Source: Filosporella fistucella
Lineage: Eukaryota > Ascomycota > Leotiomycetes > Helotiales
Reading direction: 5' to 3'
Assembly: GCA_030077755.1 (NCBI GenBank)
Contig: JAQJZZ010000010.1
Coordinates: 4,154,001 to 4,218,000 of the forward strand
DNA: 64,000 nucleotides
Below, piece by piece: positions 1-12,540 of the stretch. Under the pieces are notes generated by a model. That model searched no databases, was not told where the DNA came from, and was given only the letters and a program-made list of their open reading frames with translations. The translations under genes and the position numbers were made by a program. Every line of letters begins with the position of its first letter. The stretch's first letter is position 1.

Positions 1-381
1 GCAGCTCCTTGGATGCAACAGGGATCCATGTATACGCCTTCAATTCGTGCTCAAGGTGCAGGCTATGCTCCTTCCATAGCACCTTCAGAGCGTAGCAATA
101 TCGGTTTGCCGGGAAGATACAGGCCAGTATCGCAAGCTCCAGTGCCGCAGGACAACAAGTCTAGAACATCGAATCTATCAATATCTGGAGCCCTTCAAGG
201 CTGGGAGAACAAAAATGGTGGTGCAACAATCAAAGCCATCAAGAAATCTGGTAACGCCTCCGACGAAGATGATGAGGAAGGTTGGGAAGAGATGGCAAAG
301 AAGAGAAGTCAGAAGAAATCGCTTTGGCGAATGAAGAAGGACAAAGACGGTCTCAAGGAGGTGCTTGGTTACACTCAATGA
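1..381 (+). CDS. 3' end of an unrecognised gene (partial)
   Basis: The frame is open from the first base of the window to a TGA at 379-381, so this is the C-terminal end of a longer protein whose start lies upstream. About 126 residues are visible. The first part is rich in Pro, Ser, Gly and Gln and looks disordered. It is followed by a charged segment with a DEDDEEGWEEM motif and a Lys/Arg-rich tail (KKRSQKKSLWRMKK), ending in GYTQ. The acidic-then-basic tail looks like a conserved fungal C-terminus rather than random sequence, but I cannot name the family. It is convergent with the lumazine synthase gene, leaving about 240 nt between the two stops. Confidence 0.6.
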   Translation, partial: AAPWMQQGSMYTPSIRAQGAGYAPSIAPSERSNIGLPGRYRPVSQAPVPQDNKSRTSNLSISGALQGWENKNGGATIKAIKKSGNASDEDDEEGWEEMAKKRSQKKSLWRMKKDKDGLKEVLGYTQ

Positions 382-619
382 AGCGCATGTGAATAGATGA
401 AAATATGATTGTGTCATATCGCATGGCATATAGGCGTTTTAAGATATTTGGATCGGAACTTGGATTGTCATGTTACTTGCATGGGAAGTACCCATGAACT
501 TGTTATAATATAATTCAGATATCCACCTTCCTCCATTTGTTCAACCTGTGATGAACTCTTTTTGGCATCCTCATAACTTTATTCACTACGCCTTTCTAAC
601 CATGCGAAGGTTGAATTCT

Positions 620-1368
<749 letters not shown>

Positions 1369-1667
1369 TGTGTGGAGAATATGTATTTCAAGTCTGTATC
1401 TCCGGTGGTTGTTGCGAAAGTCAGCGTTCCATTGCTAATGGAGCATCTGTTTTAGGAATGATGTGAGGGGCAGCTCTCGGGAAACTGAAAAGCTCCGTCC
1501 GTTTCGTGTTTTGAAAATGTCAGAGAGTACATCATTCTGAATTTAGAGAGTAGCTGTTAGCACTGCTTCTCATCGTTCATTCTGTCTTTTTCAATGCTGT
1601 CACAGAAATTGTTAGTGACTTATTCTTCATAGGACCAAAAACTTGTACCAAAAACCTTTAATGCACG

Positions 1668-2756
1668 ATGTCTGATTTCTATTCCTGCTGGGTTCGCCTC
1701 GAGGGTCTCTCCACATCACAGCTTCCACTGGGTGGAAAGGGTGTTCGGCCAACCAATGCGATAGCTGCAACAGAAAAGTATAGCGACGGCTCAGGGTCTA
1801 CAGCTGCACCGAATCTCGAAAATTTCATTACCAACGTATTACTCGAATCAATTCCCTTCATCGACGGCGTCGCGCCGAAATCCTCTGGGCCGTCAACATG
1901 GAAAGTCAAAGGGTCACCGAAAAAGTATCCCGTCTCAGAAGCCCCGGTACACCTTTATGAACGGGTGGTTTCTGGAAAAGACCTCGACAAGGTGGAAGGG
2001 ATGAGCCAATTCAGCGCTGATAGAAAAGATGAGACTTGGTTCTGCCGGAGAAGTTGTCACAGGAATACTAGAGAGAAGGGCACAGCAGATTGGGAAGAGT
2101 TCGTCAGCAGCTTTCGAGACCACCATGCACAATCAGAGGCAGACTTCACACCTGCTGTTATTGGAGCCAGAGAGGCGATGAAATGGGATGTGAGCGGCAT
2201 TGAAGTGAATGTCCGTGGTGAACAATGGATACCATTTAGTGTTGTATTGGTGGAGATGAAGCACAAGATCGACCCCAAACCTCTCAAGAATAGGACATTT
2301 CCAGTTTTGCAAGTTGCAGCGAATTTGGCAGATACCAAAGAATTCCTTGTTGTTTCAATTCCTATCAACGATTTTGAAAAATCACCTTACGCAGAGTACG
2401 CCCGAGATACGAGCCTGGTCACGGCTGCATATACATCAATTGAACGTATCAGGGTTTTAGCCAGTAACGGCGACGTTGAGTGGATAATGGCTACTGCTTC
2501 AGATGCTGGTGGAGTCCTCCCCCAATGGATGCAGAATCTTGCAGTACCTGGTAAAATAGCTCAAGATGTAGAGCTATTCATGAGCTGGCTGCCTACTCAA
2601 AGGGACCAGCTCAAACCAAATCCAATTTCCAAGTCTGCACCTTCAGATATACCCCCGAGTGAAGGTGCTCCACCTCCAATATCCAAGGAAGGGAGATCGG
2701 TGTTATCACAGAGAGCTTCTTCCAACAAAGAGTTGCCTGCACCTCCGGCGCAATAG
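1668..2756 (+). CDS. DUF3074 (START-like) family protein
   Basis: Single-exon gene, 362 aa, starting at the ATG at 1668. A segment around residues 120-300 matches what I know of the fungal DUF3074 family, a START/SRPBCC-like fold thought to bind lipids. Recognisable pieces are the WFCRRSCHRN block, the W-EEF-SFRDHH helix, and the strand pairs EMKHKIDPKPLKNRTFPVL and EFLVVSIPINDF. The C-terminal 60 residues are Pro/Ser-rich and end in SSNKELPAPPAQ, a disordered tail. There is no signal peptide or membrane segment. The ligand and cellular role are unknown. It is convergent with the GAR formyltransferase gene, with 107 nt between the stops, and divergent from lumazine synthase. Confidence 0.85.
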   Translation: MSDFYSCWVRLEGLSTSQLPLGGKGVRPTNAIAATEKYSDGSGSTAAPNLENFITNVLLESIPFIDGVAPKSSGPSTWKVKGSPKKYPVSEAPVHLYERVVSGKDLDKVEGMSQFSADRKDETWFCRRSCHRNTREKGTADWEEFVSSFRDHHAQSEADFTPAVIGAREAMKWDVSGIEVNVRGEQWIPFSVVLVEMKHKIDPKPLKNRTFPVLQVAANLADTKEFLVVSIPINDFEKSPYAEYARDTSLVTAAYTSIERIRVLASNGDVEWIMATASDAGGVLPQWMQNLAVPGKIAQDVELFMSWLPTQRDQLKPNPISKSAPSDIPPSEGAPPPISKEGRSVLSQRASSNKELPAPPAQ

Positions 2757-2863
2757 CCTTTTTACAATGATGTTTGACCCATTATCTTCATGTCTAATTA
2801 GCACATGTGCCACTACATAATGGCAGGACTTAATAGTAAATAACTTCCTTCATACCTACACGC

Positions 2864-3556
2864 TCAGGCTGACCCTGCCCTCCTCTCCTCCCACAGAGTT
2901 TTGGTTGCCTTTGCTGTGCCCTCCACAATGATTTTGTGCTCTTCGACATGTATTCTTGCCTCTAGATCAGACAAAGACTCAGAGGGTTTGCACTCGATCT
3001 CCCAAGCAAGGATAGGAGTCCCTCTGTCGACTTCCGTAATCACATAGTGAATCATGATTCCAGTTTTACCATCTTTTAACTTTCCCACTTGGAAATCGTC
3101 CCAAGCTCTTTTGATAGCATTGATGCCGTCATACATCTGAGGAAGCGCGGGATGTAAGTTGATTACTGGAATGTTCCTCTCTGCCAATGGATCAAGAAAT
3201 TTAGGCGTGAGTACATGGAGGAAGCCTGCGCAGATGACAATATCCGGCTCATCCTTCAAGATGAGTTGCGCAAGATCCGCATCGTAAACCTCCCGTGCAG
3301 TCTGCTTTACTGACTGGTCCTTCTCGCCCGCAGCATAATATTTCCCACTGATCAGATTGTGATATTTCGTAGGAATTGACGCATCTCTTGCTCGTGTGAG
3401 TCCAAAGGCATTGGCTCTGTTGGAAATGACCCGGACGATCTTCAAGTAAGGCAAGGTAGTCGTTGATGCATCGATGAGGGCTTGAAGATTCGACCCATTA
3501 CCGGAGATCAGAATAGTAGCTCTTGTCGGGGGTATTTCTTGCCTTTCTTCCGCCAT
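2864..3556 (-). CDS. ADE8: Phosphoribosylglycinamide formyltransferase (GART)
   Basis: Third step of purine synthesis: transfers a formyl group from 10-formyltetrahydrofolate to GAR. Single exon of 230 aa. The open frame extends upstream to an ATG at 3646, but the start at 3556 gives the usual short N-terminus directly before the phosphate-binding motif ILISGNGSNLQALID (residues 15-29), so I prefer it. The catalytic Asn-His-Asp triad is visible as N133 and H135 (in VINLHPALP) and D177 (in HYVITEVDRG). The 10-formylTHF pocket segment ICAGFLHVLTP is intact. In fungi this activity is a stand-alone enzyme, as here. It shares a 274-nt divergent promoter region with the THOC5-like gene. Confidence 0.95.
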   Translation of the reverse strand: MAEERQEIPPTRATILISGNGSNLQALIDASTTTLPYLKIVRVISNRANAFGLTRARDASIPTKYHNLISGKYYAAGEKDQSVKQTAREVYDADLAQLILKDEPDIVICAGFLHVLTPKFLDPLAERNIPVINLHPALPQMYDGINAIKRAWDDFQVGKLKDGKTGIMIHYVITEVDRGTPILAWEIECKPSESLSDLEARIHVEEHKIIVEGTAKATKTLWEERRAGSA

Positions 3557-3830
3557 TTTGAAGTACGGCCTGTGAACTGAATTAACACGAAGTTTCTGGT
3601 GAATGTGGGGTTGGGTTGATTTTGGGAAGAAAAATTTAGGCGGCATGGCGGGGTTGGGAGTCTGAGGCTAGAGGTACATGGATTAGACGCCAGGTACTTA
3701 CACTTGATCCTTGCAAGTTTGTCTTGGACGATTTCGAACAGCATCATCTCAGCAGCAAAGCTCCTGGTTTTCAACAAGCAAGCCGCAATTCCAAAACTCT
3801 CCAGAATATTGCACGTCTACAATCTTCGCC

Positions 3831-4575
3831 ATGGCGGTCAGCGACATAATCACAGACCCTTCTCTTAAGCTAGCATTGGAGACTTCAACGCAAACTCGAG
3901 CGCAAGCCATTGAACTTCTCGATCTTGTCTCCAACCAGCCTTCTTCAATTTTGACCACACCCTCCGATCCCCAACTTCAAGCCTCTAAGGAGCAAAAGCT
4001 ACTGCTTACATATCTTGCGCAACTCCGTGGTCTTCATCGAGATGCTCATGTCGGCGCACGCGAAACCAAAGCTGTCACAGCAGAGGCGCGTCAGGGAGTG
4101 GACAAATTACATCTCCAGCTGCAAAATCTTTATTACGAACACAGGCATTTGCAAGGGGAAATTGTTGCTTGCGAGTCTTACGAGTAAGTGCATCAAGGAG
4201 CATGAAATGAGTCTTGTCTCTAACTCTGACAACAGACACAAATATCAACAACTGCCTCTAATTCCGGTCGAAAATTTCATTGCCGAACACCCAGAGCTTG
4301 CTGGCGCAGACGATACAACTGTTACCATTGCCAGAATCAATCACGAGCTGGAGGATAGAATAGCACTAGAAGCACAGCGGACGGACTTGCTAAAAAAGAA
4401 GCAGAGCCTGATTGCAGAAAATAAGAAACGGAAGGATGATTTAGCAAATCTTGATAAGGACTTAGAGAAATTCATTGATGTAAGTCGTGTAATTGAGCCC
4501 AAAATTTGAACACTAGCTAATCTGCTTTTGAAGGCCGCGAAGCCGATTATCAAAACTTTCGAGAAGGTGGTCTGA
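3831..4575 (+). CDS. THO complex subunit THOC5-like
   Basis: Three exons: 3831-4183, 4236-4479 and 4534-4575. The product is 212 aa. It resembles the THOC5/FMIP family of the THO complex, which couples transcription to mRNA export. The visible features are a long helical N-terminus with heptads, the LQLQNLYYEHRHLQGEI segment, and then the conserved LPLIPVENFIAEHPEL motif. A second coiled coil follows (residues about 150-195, rich in Lys/Glu/Leu). The protein matches the short fungal version, not the 680-residue animal one. The start at 3831 is the ATG that opens directly into the conserved region; an upstream extension in the same frame lacks a convincing start. All introns are GT-AG with consistent phase. 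Confidence 0.85.
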
Positions 4576-5580
4576 GCTATGCACAATGCCAAGATTCGAA
4601 TTTATCGTTTGGCCTTGAAATATATGAGTTTCTCTGGTTCACCATAGTTCGATTTTGTGGAAGCCAGGATGTTCATGCAGGTTCTCCTGCCGAAGCTAAA
4701 TCCAATTCACTGTGGACAGTCCAAATTCTCCGCGAACCAGATTTGGGCTCCTGGCTTAATTCTCAAGGACGCCGTATAATTGACGAATGGAGTACAAGAT
4801 CTAAAGTCACGGTCTAGTTGCCATCTTCTCTAATTGTTCTCTTGTGAACATCCGGCAACATGGGATCTTACTTGTTCCGGATGTAACAAAAACCGTTGGA
4901 CAGTTTTGAGTCCCACAGTACGTTGCACCACTGCACAATTGTATTACACAGTTACCTGATAATCTATGCTAGTGGTCTGAACACTTTGCTTTCTACATCC
5001 ACACTTTGTGAATTTCGATTACTGCAAACATAGAGTGGATACTTTCCTCCTTTAGACAGGGTGGAAATATATCCTTTTACTTCCTTGTAGGTTTTGCTTC
5101 TCATGCACCCTTTCGGAGAAGACAGCGGATGCGGTATAAGGCTGTGCTTCAACGCCCAGCCACGTCAAATCCATTCTGCGATGTCCTGGAGACTGAACCC
5201 TGCAACCTTGATCCTCAGGCTTGAGACCTCAAGATCTTTGTGGCTCGCTTGACCGAACGGTTTGCAAAAATAGCTGCAAAGACGACCATCCCGCAACTTA
5301 TGATTTGCCCCCATGGTCGGACAAATGATGATTGTTTGCCAACCTCCTCAGCCCGGCATGTCTACCCAGTCTTAAAACTCCTTCAAGCCATTTTCCTGGA
5401 CATGGCATTGGCTGAGCTCTATATAGTTTTGCGTTTCCATGCTTCAGTAGTGAAGCTGCTGCACTTGATCGGATCTCGCAGAGACTTCTTTCAAAGCTTA
5501 ACAACAGCAGCTGTCAACTTCATGTTCTCTCTCGCCGTCACATATTGACAATAAATCTACTATAAATCATAATTCTGGCC
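4576..5580. other. Intergenic, no gene recognised
   Basis: About 1 kb between the THOC5-like gene and the cupredoxin-protein gene. It contains only short open frames without family motifs or paired splice sites. It presumably holds the terminator of the first gene and the promoter of the second. Nothing else is seen. Confidence 0.5.
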
Positions 5581-7050
5581 ATGCATTGGAGATCTTCATT
5601 CATTTTGTTGTTAAGTGCACCGAGGCTTGCCTTCACACAAGCGGCCTCGAGCCAGACAACTACTGCAAGTGCTTCGGCTACAACTTATGCCGTGCAAGTC
5701 GGCGCAGTATGGGCCTACATCTCACTTGAGCACCATGGATACTGATTCTTGGATGTAGGAAGGTCTTTTATTCACTCCGAGCTCCTTGACAGCTGCTGTG
5801 GGGGATATAATAGGTAGGTAGATTACAAATCAGTTACACTGGATTTAGACTGATTGATACAAGAGTTTCGATTCTACCCCCAAAATCATTCAGTCGCCAG
5901 AGCCGGTTATAAAACACCTTGTTACCCTTATGAATTCACAGGAGCTGGAAAGAAAGGCTTTTGGAGTGGCTTTCGTCCCACTAATGTTGTCTCATCAAAC
6001 GTCAGTCCCAGAGCAGAATCATGGAACTTGCTAACAGTGAGAAGCCACCCAGTTTCCAAGTCAGGGTCAATGATACAGAACCCATTTTCTTCTACGTAGG
6101 ATACCCTTTTACCTCTTAAGCTCACGAGGGCCCTGCCAAAAGTCTGAGCTGCAAGATGAAGCACAGAAACTTTGTTAGCTCGGGTGGCGAACAGCGCGAG
6201 GGCAGTTGCTAGATGATTTCTGGAGTGCTAACATAATTTGCAGTGCTCAGCACCAGGCGCCTGCAATGAGGATGAAATGGTTGGTGTCGTTAATCCAGTG
6301 AGTGGTAGTAGCTAAATTACAGATTTCGACTTAACTTGACCTCAGAACTCTACGCAGACACTCGAGACGCAAAAAGCATTTGCAAAGAATGCAACAATAC
6401 ACTTCAGTCCAGGTGAGGGTTTCCCTGCTGAGGTCGCTTCTACAACTTCTACCTCTTCCACCTCATCGACATCTTCTTCTTCCCCCACCTCGAGCACCAC
6501 GACTCAGACTCCGACTTCAACACCAACTTCGGCACCAGTATCCAAGCCAACTCTCTCAACTGGTGCGATAGCAGGAATTGCTATTGGCGGGGCGGCAGTT
6601 GCGATACTGGCTGCAGCTTTACTCTACCTCTGTGGAAGACAGCGAACAATGGGAGAAATTCTTCAACAGGCTCAGCAGGGACATGCACCTCCTTCTTTCG
6701 CAGCAGGCTCACGACACCTGTCGATGGCTTCATCCCCAGGCTACATGTCTAAGATGCCGCATTTGGAGGTTGAACCACTTGGCATGAACCGCTATTCGGG
6801 GCAGGGAGGATTTTATGAGCGCTCTACCGAGACTGAAAGTTATCGTTCTAGAAGCCCCCCTGTTGATGAAGCCAGGGAGCATATGATACCAAATATGTAT
6901 CTCAACAATCCTCCCGGAAACCCAAGCCCGGCGAGAGCGAGTAGCCCACCTATAAGGAGACCCGTGCCGCAAAATGCGATGAGCCCACTCTCTCCGGAAG
7001 ATCCAGATTACCAAACAGTGGCGTCAGATATTCCTCAAAGTTTAAGGTAA
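5581..7050 (+). CDS. Cupredoxin-domain, Ser/Thr-rich membrane protein
   Basis: Six exons rebuilt by phase: 5581-5706, 5759-5813, 5864-6000, about 6042-6095 (6045 is an alternative acceptor), 6244-6297 and 6346-7050. The product is about 376 aa. Residues 1-24 look like a signal peptide. Next comes a single cupredoxin-like domain: TPSSLTAAVGDII, FRFYPQNHSVARA, PYEFTGAGKKGFWSGF, FQVRVNDTEPIFFYCSAPGAC, EMVGVVNP. The His in QNHSV, the Cys in FFYCSAPG and the Met in DEMVG are the expected type-1 copper-ligand positions. A Ser/Thr-rich stalk (about 173-212) leads to one transmembrane helix (214-238) and a Pro/Ser-rich tail of about 135 residues inside the cell. Fungal proteins of this kind are extracellular serine-rich proteins of unknown role. 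The introns are 41-148 nt and two have clear CTAAC branch sites. Confidence 0.85.
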
Positions 7051-7587
7051 AACAGCAAAGCAAATATTCAGAATCCCCAAGCTGATGTTGAATACAGGGT
7101 AGCCAGACAGAACCCACAACAAGGTCTGCATGAATTATCCGTTGAAAGTGACAGAAAATACTGTATGCAACCTTCCTCGCTTCCAGATTTATAGTTCGTT
7201 TCGGGATCAATATCGTTGGCTCCTGGATTTCAATTTATTTGTCCATTGCAATTTGATAGAAAACACAACTAACTCACTACAGTGCCTTATCAGAGTCCAG
7301 AGTTTCCTAGAGAGAACAGTAACAATGCTTTGGGTCCTGGTGGTAGTTAAAGTATCCCAAATTGGGCACACAATTCTGATTATAATCTTTTGCTTAGTCA
7401 CATGCTAATTATACCTATGTTTCGGCCGCTGCCAATGGATTACAGTGTTCATTTGAATCTTGGAAACACAAAAAGTTGCTTCAATTTCTGCTACAAGTGC
7501 GCTTTCATGCTCTGATGACATTGTGCCATTGGGGAGTGCTACATGTCCACTTTACGACCTTGTTGTAGGCAACAAGATTATGCTCAT
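7051..7587. other. Intergenic, convergent 3' ends
   Basis: Gap between the stops of the cupredoxin-protein gene and the BTB gene. The short open frames here have no recognisable motif. It presumably carries both terminators. Confidence 0.4.
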
Positions 7588-8875
7588 TTAGTCGGAGGCA
7601 GCTGATCTTTCATCGTCTGACTTCGTCCAACTACTTAATCCGACCCCAGAGCCCATCATAACGTCTTTACCAGTAATAGGTCTGACATGCTGACGAATCC
7701 AGTCTTGGTTCCCTTCTGCGTTAACACCATCTCTACACGGAAGTCAGTAATAGAAGCTTGCAAGTTTCATTCTATATTGGTTGGTTGGGAATATGACTGC
7801 ATCTTTTCATTGTTTGGGCATGGTGAGGTTTTACTTACGGCCCACTTCCTTCAGCAGCTCTGCGGCGAACCCATCCGAAGTGTCAACCTCCTCCTGGAAC
7901 TTGAAAACGTATGGAATACAATCCTTAAAGCGAGGATAAATCAAGTACGGAGCAGAGCAAGCTTGAGCCTTAAGGAGTCGAGCCTGATGACCAGCTTGCA
8001 GGCAAAATGCCGTCTTGATATGGTTGGATTCAATGGTATTGTCAGCGAGAAGGTCCAGACAATCAACTAGATAAAGTAGCATGGTTCGTTTGGATATACT
8101 GCAACCTCGATCTTTGATGAGTAAACATCAAGTTGAAAATCCATACACTTTCATAAAAGGCGTACCCAAACAGACACGTCGTAGCCGTAATACTCGTCTT
8201 TGTGTTTAATCAAAAGATTGTTTCTAGAATTTTTGACGACACTTCCTATCTTCTCTAGTACAGGGTCCAGAGGGTCTTGCACTCCGAATTTGTCTGCCAA
8301 TATGAAAATCGCAGGTAAGGGTGATTTCGACGGTTGATCCTTCCTTCGGGGGAAGATTGACGGTGGATAAGTAAAGCCATTGCACGAATATCTCGAATAT
8401 CTCTGGTTTATCCTCTACCAGATGCAATGCTTGCTCAGCAGCCTCTCTAAATCCACCACTGAAAACCGGGTCAAAGAGTGGTGAGTATGTGCAAATCAAC
8501 TCCTTCGGCAGTTTAAAGGCTACCTCGTCTAGGCCGACACGAACAGCGACCATCGGGCTAGATTGAAAAATTTCAATTTGTCTGAAATTTGGTCAACTGT
8601 CATGTGACATGCCATTTGATGAAGACTTACTTGCTGAAGCTGTTGGAGTCAAGTTGAGTGATGTGTGGCTTCCATTTTGGAGTTTCAATTTTAACAGCAA
8701 TACACTCATCTTGAGGACCACCAGAAACATTCTCTTCCCCAGTTTTATGTCTTTGATCTCTGGATGGAACAAGGTTGTTGACATTCATGAAGTTTTGCTC
8801 TTCGTCCGAATAGTCAACACTTGCGTTTGAGGGTGCCAACCCATCCGAAGAATGATCTTCGCCATCAACAGACAT
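7588..8875 (-). pseudogene. BTB/POZ domain gene, reading frame broken
   Basis: Minus-strand gene with a recognisable BTB/POZ domain. Exon 1 is 8631-8875 (start ATG at 8875, acidic N-terminus). Exon 2 begins at 8581 after a normal GT-AG intron and encodes VAVRVGLDEVAFKLPKELI, TYSPLFDPVF, EIFVQWLYLSTVNLPP and CDFHI. At about 8297-8301 the next piece of the domain (ADKFGVQDPLDPVLEKIGSV) is in another frame, and no GT-AG intron of workable size reconciles them. A second discontinuity lies between YYGYDV (about 8170) and the downstream MLLYLVDCLDLLADN block (8082-7831). The C-terminal exon, joined through a normal intron starting GTAAGT near 7834, ends SDDERSAASD at 7588. BTB proteins act as adaptors, often for cullin ligases. 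With two frame breaks I call this a pseudogene; sequence errors are the alternative. Confidence 0.6.
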
Positions 8876-11800
8876 CTTGTGATCTGGCTAAGGTACTGGC
8901 TAGGAGAGGTAGACTTGTTTATTCAGTTTGAAGAATGTGATGTGACTGTTTCTGAGGAATGTCTGTAGAAGGCTTTCAAAATTGATCGCTTTAGAGCGCA
9001 CTAAATGAGGCGGGAGCGTTGTCCTATATAATCGAATTCAACGCCGAAAAGGAACAAGAAAAGAGTTGACCTTGCTGCGACGCTCTGAGGATCTTCAAAG
9101 ATGGAATCCAGCCAACAATTTTGGGAAGTGAAGCCAGATTTTTGACGTGACAGCAAACCCCGTAACACCCATGTTGGCCTCCTCTCCTTTGTTTTCAAGA
9201 CCTTTAGCGAGGGGAGACCTGGCTGGACACGTGAGTGATAGCACTTGAAAGAGAGCAATGAACTTCATGTATGTACCTCATGAGACAACTTAGAAACGCT
9301 CTTAATTCTCTGAACGGCTGTGGGACCACCAAGCTCTGGACCTCAGTGAACCTTTGATGCTATGACATACCAAACCCTTTTCATTGCCTTCAAAATGTGT
9401 ACGCATATCCCAGCTTCTGGTACTTCATCACGATTATTCTATGCATGCTCACCGGAATAGAATTGCGCTTAGAATTACGATGTCTCGCTCTCAATTCAAA
9501 CTTCTAGGTGAGACGCATGCATGGCCTTCGCCTCAATTGACTTATTCAGTAATCACGGAACTTGAGAAAGTCATCTCGGCTGATATCACCAGCTGTATCA
9601 AATTGCAGAGAACAAACAAGATGCAGCTTGCAGCTTGGCGCAAAAGCATGCGACTTTGCCTATGTCACATGTATATTTTCAATGACATACCTGCAGGCTA
9701 TAAATGTTAGATGCAGAGCAGACATCGATTCACCACACCGTTTGACCGTGCTACCCAATCCGTGGATTTTGCTCCCCTCACATGACTACTACCCTCCGGA
9801 GCTGACGCAAAATGAGATGGTTGGATAGACTCATTTTACTGTTGAACAATAGCCATATGGTCGATCAGCCTATAAAAATGTTCAAGCTGCAATGCGTCGG
9901 CATCCATGTATAGAACCGACACATCTACCCATGCCGACAGCTAGCATTAGAGGGTGCTCCTGCCAGACACCAACAAGAAATATGGAGAATCTTGGAGAAT
10001 ATGGCATGCGTGGAGTGAAAGATGTGTCAATAACACTCTAGCAACCATGTTAGCCAGACTTTAGATACCATATATTAGACCGGAGCGAGTCAAAATTGGA
10101 AACAACCCCCTTAAGGACGGGTTCATTGCTGAAAAAACAGACATAGGGAGCATTCTTGATCCGATTTTATCTAGGTTTACAAAGCTGTGGTATGCGCCGG
10201 TGTAAATTCCACAGCACTTGCGACCTGTGGGAGGCGTCGTGTTCCTGATTGGCAAATCTGGGTATTGACATAATGTACAAGTACAGGCAGCACTTGGGAG
10301 TAGACCATGATGAAACTCGTACAATAAATATTTGAAGTAAATCTTACATCAAGCACCGTTACTTAACTAATTGTTGCCTGAATATCTACAACTCACTTAC
10401 AAATCACAATGATCTACACCGAAATATAGTCTTCATGCCATCTAAAGCTAATCACACAAATGATAATGGATGCGGTGAATGTAATCCTGCTTAGACTTCG
10501 GCGCCTAACCGTTGAGTAAGGTGAACCTTCCGTACTCAATCGAGCCCATCCTGGAATAGTGGCATGTGATTTGATAAACAAATCCAACCTCTGTATGCGC
10601 AAAGATGCCGACTCCTATTGTGCGAAAGTGTTCAAGTGGTGAAAATCGAGGGGTGCTACTGGAAATAGACATGTCAAGACCGAGATGCTATTTTAACATC
10701 TGTTGACATGGCAAATGGGCGCTTCAGGCGAATGCCACGAGGTACTTCACATCATGGATTCATTCCACGCGCACGAACGATTACGAATCTTGAGAATCCA
10801 TCTCTCTTCCCGCTGTTGCAGATGCGCTGGCCAAAAGCATACGGTAGCTCGATTGTGTAAACTACTCCCGGGAGTGGCTGGCACCAAGGTCATAGAAGAT
10901 GCTTTGCGGGAATAAAAATGGCAGCATCAGCACAACATCGACCAGCTGGTTCAACTCTGGGACAGCACAAGGTAAGCCTCCCGCTCTTTGGGGGAGAGAA
11001 TGTGGTGTGTTGGGTGACGGCAGGGAAAAGCTGGCTGATTCTTTACTGGTAATCAAAAGTTTCCATGAAACGTACAGTAGTGATCTGGCGCAAGTATCTG
11101 ATTTTAGAAGCAACTTGCCCCATGAGGTGCGTGATCCACAGCGGGTATGCCAAACAAAACTTGCGTTCGGATTGCCCACTCATCACCCCTCGTCGGTAGA
11201 TGGATGGAGGTTGGACGACATTCAGAGTCGGGCCGCAGAAACAGAGGCCTCCACGATGCCACCCATCGACTTCGAATACGGTAGAGTGCAGGCGCTCAGT
11301 CATCAGCTGGCAGAATGAAAGCAGGGCAGCTGTAGCAGAAGGAGACGGTTACGGTTCTTCTCGACAGGACCCCAAGTTTGGGCTTCGGATTTTAGATCTG
11401 GATTCTGGATTGTCGATTCTGGATTCTGGATCCTGGACTTTGAAATCGGCTTGTGAAGATGAAGATAGATTGCGAAGCGCGCTGCTACCCTTTCTCCGGC
11501 CTGAGTGGTCGTCGCAGGTAATGATGGAGGTTCAGCATACTGGCAGCCATTCAGATGACTTCGTTGAGCCTCTTTCCAACGTCGCCCAGCCCATCTTTGT
11601 TATCGTTGTGGCTGGCGGCTGCCACCCCTGCTCCCACCAAAGCGCGCGGGAGTCCTCAAGCTTTAGTTCTGGATAGCAGCAAAACTCACTGGACTATCAG
11701 TAATGATTCGATCAACAGGATATCTAGATATTGTCGAGATGCTGCCGCGCGGGCAGTTGTAACAAATTCAAAGCAGGAAGAAAGTAAAAGAGAGAGCTCG

Positions 11801-12540
11801 CACAACTACATAATCAGTGAACTGTCTCTCTAAGACAACTCCTTCTGACTGCATAGAGAGGCTTTTGGACCGACCAAAACCAACAAACAGCCAGCACCCA
11901 CAGACAGAAAGTTCTTTCCAACACGAAAACCAACACCACCCTAGAAGAAATTGCAAAAAATTGGCAATTGTTTGAAGATCCTCTCCTCACTGACGCTTTG
12001 TTCCCAGCGACCATTCCTCCGGCGCAATTAAGAACTTCACCCCTGTGTCATCTATCGATCAATTAATCTTCGTGGGAGATCTGTACCCCCAAACGAGAGG
12101 ATCCAGATCAGACGGCTTAAACTCCTTGCGACCTCAACCGGAAGAGACAGTACCTACACTCACTGGTCGGCACACACATCAGTCCATTCCATTCTCACTT
12201 CTTCTCCAGAAGAAAGTCAGCGGTTGACATCGCTCTCATCTTTGCTGTACTGAATTGGCAGAGTTCAGGAATTTTCGCCCCAGTCAATCCCTTGGATCTT
12301 TGTCTTCCAAATTGTCTTCGCGCCGCAAGATTTGTAGGCCAGGCCAGATTCTCGGTGGCTTCCATTTTTTCTAAGTATAGCCTACCATAGAGTAGGTAAG
12401 GTATTCGCGCTGCACTGCGCTGCGCTGCCGACAGCCAATCAGTCCATCACAACGACAAACGCAAACGCCTGGATTTTCTGTTCCAATTGGCTCTGGCTCT
12501 CTGTCCTCTACAAGAGAACATACAGTACGGGCACAGTAGC
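8876..12540. other. Gene-poor region, no gene supported
   Basis: About 3.7 kb in which I see only short open frames without motifs or consistent splicing. A small imperfect repeat of GGATTCTGGATT type lies near 11395-11435. The stretch may include distal promoter DNA for the gene starting at 13818. Confidence 0.4.
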
